A stretch of 64,000 nt of DNA from Iris pallida (lineage: Eukaryota; Streptophyta; Magnoliopsida; Asparagales; Iridaceae): the NCBI GenBank assembly GCA_029216955.1, contig JANAVB010033217.1, positions 2,759,147 to 2,823,146 of the forward strand. Direction: 5' to 3'. Shown here piece after piece: positions 53,831 to 64,000 of the stretch (position 1 is the stretch's first letter; each line of letters opens with the position of its first letter). Position numbers and translations under genes: made by a program. The notes under the pieces were generated by a model. That model did not search any database. It was given only the letters and a program-made list of their open reading frames with translations, and had not been told where the DNA came from.

Positions 53831-56800
53831 TGTAACATCCAGTTTTCCAGATGAGGGTAATTTTGAAATTTTATAATTATAATTAGTATTTATTGATAAT
53901 TATTTCATATTATAATTTTTTGTGATTTTTTAATCATTTTTAAACTATTTAAAATTATGACTTGTGATTTTGACATTTTACTATTGTTTCGTTTTAATTT
54001 CGAGAAATTTGTCACCCTCCAGTTTTCAGGAACATGAGTATTTTTGTCATTTTGTATTTTTAAAATATTTTTGAAATTTATTTTATTATTTATGATATTG
54101 TTTTGGGGTTATTTGAGTCGGGTTCGAATTTCAGCTCAATCCGACTTGAAACGGGGACTCGGGGGTAGTTTGACTCTAGTGGGACCCACACACTAGTTAG
54201 GCATGGCCCACATGATATTAATTTTAGTCCACATGATAAAAATATTTTAGTTAGAGGTTAGACTAATTATTATGGATAAGGTTAGTGTGATTAGAGACTT
54301 TAGAATGACTAATTTAGCCCCAACCAATTAGCCCTTTCCTAATACTCATAGAATAGGTTAGTAGGGGCTTTTGGACTTTTCCTAATAGGACAAAACCACC
54401 TTTATGGCCAGCCACAATAAGGATAGGGTTGAGCCTCCCATTTGTCATTATCCATCTATTTTTCTCTCTTTTGTTCTTCCCCAAATTCCTAGAGAGCAAT
54501 CCCTAGCAATTTCTCCACCAAATCCTTCCATTTCACCACCAAATCTTCTTCTTTTCTTCTCCATTCTAGCCAAGGAGGAAGCTACCCAAGTTTGGGAGGA
54601 TTCGGAGCTCGTTCGTGTCCTTTTGGAATCTCTACGTGTCGGTGTCGCTCCGGGAAGGTTTTTCTTCGATTCGATCTACCGGGAGGTATAAATCCCTTCT
54701 TCTTTTCATTTTCTCATGCATATAGGTCTATTTTGAACCCATAGGAATGACCTCCATGGTTGTATCTCCATTTGTGTCCATTTTGTGTCCATTTGGAGGT
54801 CATAGGAGTGTCCTTTGTGTTGTGGATGTGTTCATGTTACATATATAGATTTATATATATATTGTAATGAAAGTGTATCTATATTTATATATGTAATAAA
54901 TGGTTCATGATGATTATATAATCAAGTTTGTGAGCGTGGTTCCTCATATTATTATTGCTATTATTGTTGTGGATAATTAGGATATATATTGTGTATTCTT
55001 TTGGCTCAAACTATCTAAATCCGTCATGATTTTTATCCACGTTTTTAATTTCAGCCCTAACTTAGAAATGTCATAACTTCTAGCTCAAAGCTCGGTTTAA
55101 TCTTCTATTTTTTTAAAAGAAGTATATTGAAGTTAGCTTTCCAAAAACATGTAATAATAGGCCTAATTCTTTCTGTAACTTTCTGGAGAATTATTTGAGT
55201 GTCAGCTGTACGAAAGACAAACGCGTTCTCGGTGTTTTTACGATTCCGGGAGTTTCCGGAAACGAAAACGCGATCCATTTGAAGTTGCGGAAAGCTAACA
55301 CATAGATCTATAACATACTTTAATCCTAGATTTTAATTCATACTGAGATGGTACAGTATTGATTATTAGTAGGAGTTACTATTCGGCATATGTATTTTGT
55401 GTATCCATGTGTGTAATATAATGTTCTATTTGATTTTAACCCATGTTAATGTATATACATTATGTAATTAAATAGAGAATGCAAGCATGAGTAAATGGTT
55501 AAATAAATAATGTATGAGGTGTAAGTATCCTATCTAATGTAAGCATGTATAAGTATGGCTTGTGATGAATATGTAGGTTCCATAGTATGTAATGTATGGT
55601 GCATATAGTGGTGCAAGAGAATAAATGAATGATGAATGAATGCAAGCATGAATGTAATATAATAATAGATGTAATGCATGATATGTTAGATGAATGAAAT
55701 GATATATATATATATATATATATGATATATATCCTCTTTACATTAATGTATATATATATGGTTGAATGCAAGCATGTAGGAATGCAATTAATGTAATATA
55801 TGTAAGCAATACATAAATGCATGAATGAAAGAATGATATACAATGCATGCATGAAAGTATATAATGAATGCTAGATATAAATGCAAGGTATATATGTAAT
55901 GATAGATATGAATGCATAATGTATAAATATTGTAAATGCAATATCAGATTTCATATGTAGACATAGAACCAATGCATAGCTGATATTTAGATTGAATGTT
56001 AGTTCATTTTAGGTTGTTCGAACACTGAACTGTCCATGTAAGCATATATACCTTCCTTTTCTTATTGCCAAGCTAATTTTAGTTTTCAATATAGTGAAAT
56101 GTCTATGAATGTAATGTTAACCTTCAACCCCTTAATTCGAAATGTTAGTTAATTTTAGTATTAGACGATGCATGAGCTGTATGCATATGGGATGTTGGCT
56201 TAATGGCAGATTTCAAATAACATGGTTCATTTTATGTGGTTAGTTACACCAGTTTATGGGATATCTCACTTTATTTTATATGTAAATGTGGAACTAAACT
56301 GAGAATGAACTTCACCCTCTGCACAAGGACACCCCACTCTATATCAACCACCATGCCATGTAACCCTTCTCTAAATGATTGCTATAATATATATAGATTT
56401 ATGTAAAGTATAGATGCATGTTAGTTATAACTTAAATAGTCTCTACTCTAATGTATATATATGTATACTTGTAGCCATGCATGTAAGTATAATACATGTG
56501 TAATGTAGATGGGTTAGCTTTGTGCCATGTGTAGTGTAAACTCATAACTAGTATTGATTTCTCTTTTCATGTACACCTCCATGTTCATACACACACACAT
56601 AGCTTTAAATGTTAGTTCTTTTCTCTTATATATATATATATAAATAATATCGAATATGCATGATAGTGATGTATCTTGATGTGTGACTTGTGTTGGCTTG
56701 TATAGCCTTGTGATTGGTGTGTGATTGCTAGACTAGGCTTGGTTAGGCCTAGTGAGACTTATTAGACTTGTTGGGGTTAGGAGTGGCCTAGTTGACCTAG

Positions 56801-58101
56801 TTGACTGGAGTTGACCAAGTGTTGACTTTAGTCTATTTTGACCTAGACAGCATACAGACGCATCGTAGATTATATTTATCATCCCATGTATACATCTTGA
56901 CTTGTGTTGCTCTAACTAGGAGTCAGGTACCTCATCTCGGATAGTACATTTACTTCAGACATTCAGATACCAGGCGAGTACATTCTCTGACCGTTTCATA
57001 CTTGTATGGATTTATATTCTTGCTCTAGATTACTGTACTCGATGCTGACACGACTGTTATCACGGATTGGTACTATATGGATCTTCTTTTGAGATGTTAT
57101 CTCCTTGTATTCACTAAATACATATTGTGATGTGCGTTTCACTTCCATATTGTATTTATTGAATACCCATATCCTTGTATACTCATTGTGCATATTGTAC
57201 TCTCATTATCACATGAGCCCCAGGGATAGACCATTGTACACTATCGTATAACATTGTACATCCATTGTATAATATTGTACACTATTGTATAAGATAACGT
57301 AACTGGAGTAGATCCTTGTGTATTGATTGGGGAGGGGGAGTAGAATTGGTTATGTACTCAAATCCTATTGTACAACATTGTATAACTATTGTATATGTCT
57401 ATTGTACACCCACGTACAATGGAGTTACCATTGCATTTTCCTAGCCCGTTTACATAACCAGATTGTACTCTAAAATCACATGTTCCTTACAGTTCTTATT
57501 TATCATATTTAGATATTTCCTGTTATCAAATCTCTACTATTTTTTATATACTTTTTACTTTCAACGTTTCATGTATCTTACTCTATTGCATGCTTTATAT
57601 TTCCTAACATGATATGAACTGCGTGAGATGTTTTGTGCTCGCTCCCGTCCTGACTGGACCTGTTAAAAATTTTACAGAGGATGATGAGGCACCCTGCACC
57701 CTTACTTGGAGTTTGCCTAGTTAACACTCGCGACCTGGACCCCTGGGGAGGTTCAGGCAGCTGCTCAGGATGATACCTTGTATAGTGTAGATAGCTTAGA
57801 CTGTCCTTTTTTTTCATGTTTAGCTGTTGTCTTATTTTCAGAGTTGTATATTTTAGAGATGTTGAGACTTTGTTATTTCTTTCTACTGTACCTCAGTTGA
57901 GGATTTCTTATCTATTTCCATCATGCTACATTCTACCTTAGATTGTGATTGAGTTGTACCTCTGTGTTGGCCTCCTTATGGAGACTATTCATATTATGTT
58001 AGTTATAGTTCATGACCTAGAACAATGTTCTACCGTCGACACTGCGGCGTAGGCTGGGCGTTGTTACGCTCTCGTACCCTCACTGGAGGCGGGTCGTGAC
58101 A
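53831..58101 (+). repeat. 5' LTR of element F
   Basis: 4271 bp, AT-rich, with a (TA)n run at 55700-55722 and many AATGAATGCAAGCATG-like words at 55480-55900. The 3' LTR copy shows the same landmarks with scattered substitutions and short indels. Small open frames, such as the one at 54404-54691, are repeated in both LTRs with few changes but show no known motif. Confidence 0.9.
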
Positions 58102-58110
58102 CATTTTTAG

Positions 58111-58128
58111 TGGTGGCCCATGCAGGTC
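58111..58128 (+). other. Primer binding site of element F (tRNA-Ile type)
   Basis: TGGTGGCCCATGCAGGTC, 9 nt after the LTR end. It is complementary to the 3' end of plant tRNA-Ile(AAU) including CCA, as recalled; at least 16 nt fit the acceptor and T stems. Confidence 0.7.
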
Positions 58129-58339
58129 GAGTTTATGTAGTGGTGTTCGAACTAGAGTATCACTACAGCCTGCAGTAGGATTAGGATATTTTTGGAGGTA
58201 CTCAATCACATTAGAAAAAACTCTTAATCCGATTCCTTTTGTCTAAAATTGTTGCTTATTGACTTCCTTTGAATATAAACTGTTCTCCTTGAATTTTTGC
58301 TTCATTCTCAGAAATTGCTTCTTGTTTTGATCTGTCTTC

Positions 58340-58624
58340 ATGATGGTTATGAAGACACGATCTCATCGCTTCGGTTCGGGGGATACTATCGAGAGGCTGG
58401 CCACCTCTCGTTCTGTTCATCAGGGCCTCAAGACCACAGCTTCTGTTGTGCCGACTCAGGTTGGCATTTCTGCTACATTGGAGGTGCACCTCCGTCTGTA
58501 CAGAGACTTTTTCCTTCATTTTCGTTTCTCTCAGCAGCAGCGATTCATGCAGCATCAGCAGCAGAGATTTGTACAGTATCAGCATCAGGCTGGAGGAAAC
58601 CAGCAGGGCGAGCTATCGTCGTGA
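58340..58624 (+). pseudogene. Possible remnant of a gag N-terminus in element F
   Basis: A 94-codon frame starting MMVMKTRSHRFGSGDT with a Gln-rich end (FSQQQRFMQHQQQRFVQYQ). It lies where gag begins in related elements, about 230 bp after the PBS. No Gag domain is recognisable and element E has no counterpart, so this is a guess from position and composition. Confidence 0.3.
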
Positions 58625-58797
58625 CAGTCGAGGATGCACAGACCGTTGGAGATCTTGCTGCAAGTTCCGTTCTTCTCAATTCCATTACCGCAATTGTCTT
58701 TTATAATTACCTTGAAATCCGATTCCATTTGTTCCTTGTTGATTGATTTATTTTCGTCATGTTACTCTTTTGTTGTGTTTGTTTTTTTTCTGAAAAA

Positions 58798-59096
58798 ATC
58801 ATATGGGCTAGGTCGCCTAAATCATGGGATCTAGAATCCTCGATAGTCGTGTTAGTTGGCATAGTGAGGACATGTAGTCAGATTTTGGATGTATTCTCGG
58901 GTATGGGAATTTAAGATTTTCGCCGTCGCATGCGGCAGTGCAAAAATTTTAAATACCATGAACCTAGAGGTACGTACCTTAGTCAAGGACTATGATTATC
59001 GTAGCCTTGCTCACTAGCATGATGAAGACTCTGGACAACATGATTTTAGACAGACGCATATGATTAACAGATTGTATCTTGAGAAGGTTTAAACAT
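58798..59096 (+). other. Conserved non-coding block (copy in element F)
   Basis: Counterpart of 21314-21622; see that entry for the shared words. Confidence 0.65.
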
Positions 59097-59778
59097 CATA
59101 CCCTTTTTGTTGTTATAAATGACTTAGGAGTAGGGATATTTAGATTGTAGAGCTTGTTCATAGGTAGTTCCTTCATAGTATATAGATATGATGACTTGTA
59201 GAGTGTCTGTATCCTAGAGGTGATAGTTAGCATTGGTGCTAGAATAGTAATCCATTGCAGATAAATCTCTGTTATTATGATACCAACCAGTTACGTATAG
59301 GATGTTAGTATGCCATACAACCTTGATGATTTTTTATTGTTTTCCTTTACCCTTCCAGTAAGGCACCCAATAACCAGAGCCTGCTCTTGAGCATAGTTGT
59401 AGTTTCACCTAGGACTAAGAGGTCTATATATATAGATGATATACTTAGGATATATGTGATGGGTTGTTGTTCTTGAGCATATATATATATGTGATATTTG
59501 GGATTGGTGTGCTTAGATTGTGGGTAATTAGTTATGGGTGACTTGATAGGATTGGAAAGTTAAGAGCTAGTCTATTATAGAGTTTCTCTTTTGCTAAATT
59601 CTAGTTGTCAACACCTAAATAGCTAGCATAGGTAAAACCCTAAGAAGTTGACCAATTGATGACCAAGTACTTGGATGTTGAGAAATTGACTAGTGATTGA
59701 CCCTTGACTATGTTTGACCTAGAATGGGGTGCGATCATCTTAATTTCGAGGACGAAATTTTTATAAGGTGGGTAGGAT

Positions 59779-62700
59779 TGTAACACCCAGTTTTTCAGAT
59801 GAGGGTAATTTTAAAATTTTATAATTATAATTATTATTTATTGATAATTATTTCATATTATAATTTTTTGTGATTTTTTAATCATTTTTAAACTATTTAA
59901 AATTATGACTTGTGATTTTGATATTTTACTATTGTTTGGTTTTAATTTCGAGGAATTTGTCACCCCCCAGTTTTCAGGAACAGGAGTATTTTTGTCATTT
60001 TATATTTTTGAAATATTTTTGAAATTTATTTTATTATTTATGATATTGTTTTGGGGTTATTTGAGTCGGGTTCGAATTTCAGCTCAATCCGACTTGAAAC
60101 GGGGACCCGGGGGTAGTTTGACTCTAGTGGGACCCACACACTAGTTAGGCATGGCCCACATGATATTAATTTTAGTCCACATGATAGAAATATTTTAGTT
60201 AGAGGTTAGACTAATTATTATGGATAAGGTTAGTGTGATTAGAGATTTTAGAATGACTAATTTAGCCCCAACCAATTAGTCCTTTCCTAATACTCATAGA
60301 ATAGGTTAGTAGGGGCTTTTGGACTTTTCCTAATAGGACAAAACCACCTTTATGGCCAGCCACAATAAGGATAGGGTTGAGCCTCCCATTTGTCATTATC
60401 CATCTATTTTTCTCTCTCTTGTTCTTCCCCAAATTTCTAGAGAGCAATCCCTAGCAATTTCTCCACCAAATCCTTCCATTTCACCACCAAATCTTCTTCT
60501 TTTCTTCTCCATTCTAGCCAAGGAGGAAGCTACCCAAGTTTGGGAGGATTCGGAGCTCGTTCGTGTCCTTTTGGAATCTCTACGTGTCGGTGTCGCTACG
60601 GGAAGATTTTTTTTCGATTCGATCTACCGGGAGGTATAAATCCCTTCTTCTTTTCATTTTTTCATGCATATAGGTCTACTTTGAACCCATAGGAATGACC
60701 CCCATGGTTGTATCTCCATTTGTGTCCATTTGGAGGTCATAGGAGTGTCCTTTGTGTTGTGGATGTGTTCATGTTACATATATAAATTTATATATATTGT
60801 AATGAGAGTGTATCTATATTTATATATGTAATAAATAGTTCATGATGATTATATAATCAAGTTTGTGAGTGTGGTTCCTCATATTATTATTGCTATTATT
60901 GTTGTGGATAATTAGGATATATATTGTGTATTCTTTTGGCTCAAACTATCTAAATCCGTCATGATTTTTATTCACGTTTTTAATTTCAGCCCTAAGTTAG
61001 AAATGTCATAACTTCTAGCTCAAAGCTCGGTTTAATCTTCCGTTTTTTTTAAAAGAAGCATATTAAAGTTAGCTTTCCAAAAACATGTAATAATAGGCCT
61101 AATTCTTTCTGTAACTTTCTAAAGAATTATTTGAGTGTCAGCTGTACGAAAGACAAACGCGTTCTCGGTGTTTTTGCGATTTCGGGAGTTTCCGGAAACG
61201 AAAATGCGATCCGTTTGAAGTTTCGGAAAGCTAACACATAGATCTATAATATACTTTAATCCTAGATTTTAATTCATACTGAGATGGTACAGTATTGATT
61301 ATTAGTAGGAGTTATTATTCGGCATATGCATTTTGTGTATCCTTGTGTGTAATATAATGTTCTATTTGATTTTAACCCATGTTAATGTATATACATTATG
61401 TAATTAAATAGAGAATGCAAGCATGAGTAAATGGTTAAATAAATAATATATGAGGTGTAAGTATCCTATCTAATGTAAGCATGTATAAGTATGGCTTGTG
61501 ATGAATATGTAGGTTCCATAGTATGTAATGTATGATGCATATAGTGGTGCAAGAGAATAAATGAATGATGAATGAATGCAAGCATGAATGTAATGTAATA
61601 ATAGATGTAATGCATGATATGTTAGATGAATGAAATGATATATATATATATGATATATATCCTCTTTACATTAATGTATATATATGGTTGAATGCAAGCA
61701 TGTAGGAATGCAATTAATGTAATATATGTAAGCAATACATAAATGCATGAATGAAAGAATGATATACAATGCATGCATGAAAGTATATAATGAATGCTAG
61801 ATATAAATGCAAGGTATATATGTAATGATAGATATGAATGCATAATGTATAAATATTGTAAATGCAATATCATATTTCATATGTAGACATAGAACCAATG
61901 CATAGCTGATAATTAGATTGAATGTTAGTTCATTTTAGGTTGTTCGAACACTGAACTGTCCATGTAAGCATATATACCTTCCTTTTCCTATTGCCAAGCC
62001 AATTTTAGTTTTCAATATAGTGAAATGTCTATGAATGTAATGTTAACCTTCAACCCCTTAATTCGAAATGTTAGTTAATTTTAGTATCAGACGATGCATG
62101 AGCTGTATGCATATGGGATGTTGGCTTAATGGCAGATTTCAGATAACATGGTTCATTTTATGTGGTTAGTTATACCAGTTTATGGGATATCTTACTTTAG
62201 TTTATATGTAAATGTAGAACTAAACTGAGAATGAACTTCATCCTCTGTACAAGGACACCCCACTCTATATCAACCACCATGCCATGTAACCCTTCTCTAA
62301 ATGATTGCTATAATATATATAGATTTATGTAAAGTATAGATGCATGTTAGTTATAACTTAAATAGTCTCTACTCTAATGTATATAGATGTATACTTGTAG
62401 CCATGCATGTAAGTATAATACATGTGTAATATAGATGGGTTAGCTTTGTGCCATGTGTAGTGTAAACTCATAACTAGTATTGATTTCACTTTTCATGTAC
62501 ACCTCCATGTTCACACACACACACATAGCTTTAAATGTTAGTTCTTTTCTCTTATATATATATATATAATATCGAATATGCATGATAGTGATGTATCTTG
62601 ATGTGTGACTTGTGTTGGCTTGTATAGCCTTATGATTGGTGTGTGATTGCTAGACTAGGCTTGGTTAGGCCTAGTGAGACTTATTAGACTTGCTGGGGTT

Positions 62701-64000
62701 AGGAGTGGCCTAGTTGACCTAGTTGACCAAGTGTTGACTTTAGTCTATTTTGACCTAGACAGCATACAGACGCATCGTAGATTATATTTATCATCCCATG
62801 TATACATCTTGACTTGTGTTGCTCTAACTAGGAGTCAGGTACCTCATCTCGGACAGTACATTTACTTCAGACATTCAGATACCAGGCGAGTACATTCTCT
62901 GACCGTTTCATACTTGTATGGATTTATATTCTTGCTCTAGATTACTGTACTCGATGCTGACACGACTGTTATCACGGATTGGTACTATATGGATCTTCTT
63001 TTGAGATGTTATCTCCTTGTATTCACTAAATACATATTGTGATGTGCGTTTCACTTCCATATTATATTTATTGAATACCCATATCCTTGTATACTCATTG
63101 TGCATATTGTACTCTCATTATCACATGAGCCCCAGGGATAGACCATTGTACACTATTATATAACATTGTGCATCCATTGTATAACATTGTACACTATTGT
63201 ATAAGATAACGTAACTGGAGTAGATCCTTGTGTATTGATTGGGGAGGAAGAGTAGAATTGGTTATGTACTCAAATCCTATTGTACAATATTGTATAACTA
63301 TTGTATATGTCTATTGTATACCCACGTACAATGGAGTTACCATTGCATTTTCCTAGCCCGTTTACATAACCAGATTGTACTCTAAAATCACATGTTCCTT
63401 ACAGTTCTTATTTATCATATTTAGATATTTTCTGTTATCAAATCTCTACTGTTTTTCATATACTTCTTACTTTCAGCGTTTTATGTACCTTACTCTATTG
63501 CATGCTTTATATTTCCTAACATGATATAAACTGCGTGAGATGTTTTGTGCTCGCTCCCGTCCTGACTGGACCTGTTGAAAATTTTACAGAGGATGATGAG
63601 GCACCCTGCACCCTTACTTGGAGTTTTCCTAGTTGACACTCGCGACCTGGACCCCTGGGGAGGTTCAGGCAGCTGCTCAGGATGATACCTTATATAGTGT
63701 AGATAGCTTAGACTGTCCTTTCTTTTCATGTTTAGCTGTTGTCTTATTTTCAGAGTTGTATATTTTAGAGATGTTGAGACTCTGTTATTTCTTTCTGCTG
63801 TACCTCAGTTGAGGATTTCTTATCTATTTCCATCATGCTACATTCTACCTTAGATTGTGATTGAGTTGTACCTCTGTGTTGACCTCCTTATAGAGAGTAT
63901 TCATATTATGTTAGTTATAGTTCATGACCTAGAACAGCGTTCTACCGTCGACACTGCGGCGTAGGCTGGGCGTTGTTACGCTCTCGTACCCTCACAGTGG
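59779..64000 (+). repeat. 3' LTR of element F (incomplete at window end)
   Basis: Begins TGTAACACCC after the polypurine tract and aligns with 53831-58101 to the last base, ending within the CTCGTACCCTCAC segment close to the LTR end. About 50 bp are probably missing. Confidence 0.9.

Larger units (their letters stand above)
58102..59778 (+). mobile_element. Internal region of element F
   Basis: Holds the PBS, a possible gag remnant (58340-58624), the block shared with E (58798-59096), AT-rich filler and the polypurine tract AAGGTGGGTAGGAT ending at 59778. No protease, reverse transcriptase or integrase motifs are seen. Confidence 0.8.
53831..64000 (+). mobile_element. Element F: second LARD-type LTR retrotransposon, cut by the window end
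   Basis: The 5' LTR is 53831-58101 (4271 bp, TGTAACATCC to CGTGACA), the internal region 58102-59778 (1677 bp), and the 3' LTR runs from 59779 (TGTAACACCC) past 64000. It has a PBS and polypurine tract but no pol. LTR ends, PBS, tract and one internal block resemble element E, though most LTR sequence differs, so E and F are related families. It is inserted in the integrase of unit C, opposite to its orientation. Confidence 0.9.

Noticed and set aside
55499..55941. Ile/Tyr/His-rich minus-strand ORFs, repeated in the 3' LTR of F
   Set aside because: Produced by TA- and ATGAATG-rich low-complexity LTR sequence; no motif.

Overview
This is plant nuclear DNA (flowering plant; I cannot name the species) made almost entirely of nested transposable elements. 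I see no certain host gene, tRNA, rRNA or CRISPR array. The plant origin rests on Ty3/gypsy Tat-lineage polyproteins with a second, archaeal-type RNase H, CACTA (En/Spm) transposons with GCGACGGA subterminal repeats, GT-AG introns, and chromovirus-type polypurine tracts.

Layout. 1-2784: 3' end and long LTR of a chromovirus-like element, then AT-rich DNA. 2785-3840: left end of a CACTA element (G). 3841-6493: inverted Tat-family relic (D). 6501-31269: Tat element A on the + strand: LTR, PBS, a decayed gag-protease-RT-RNase H-aRNase H-integrase region, a repeat-rich 3' zone, and an antisense gene resembling the plant mobile domain (PMD) family. A's integrase is split at 16706-27805 by element E, a large non-coding LTR element (LARD type) with 4.2-kb LTRs and a 5-bp target duplication. 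A's antisense gene is cut at 31270 by a minus-strand Tat complex (B/C) arranged LTR-internal-LTR-internal and running to 53830. Unit B (31270-46500) has lost gag-pol and keeps LTRs, PBS, the PMD-like gene and the polypurine tract. It carries a complete 7952-bp CACTA element (H, 32676-40627, TSD TGG) in front of its PMD-like gene. Unit C (44672-53830) has a second PMD-like gene and the 3' half of integrase, cut by a second LARD (F, 53831 to beyond 64000).

How the parts relate. All three Tat units carry the PMD-like gene antisense to gag-pol. B and C have their own TATA boxes and matching intron positions, and all three encode nuclear-localisation-like basic patches. Being antisense, the introns cannot be spliced from the retrotransposon RNA, so they persist through retrotransposition. 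The LTRs, PMD promoters and PMD first introns of B and C are filled with a short motif, GCCGCATR. A's LTR carries a different but related motif, GGCGCATG. A nuclear element-encoded protein beside arrays of a short, subfamily-specific cis motif recalls anti-silencing systems such as VANC of VANDAL Mutator elements. I propose this as the main candidate for an undescribed system; it is inference.

Most coding regions are decayed by stops and frameshifts. The clearest exception is the first ORF of CACTA element H, which splices in silico into an uninterrupted 524-codon reading frame although its transposase partner has lost its catalytic core.
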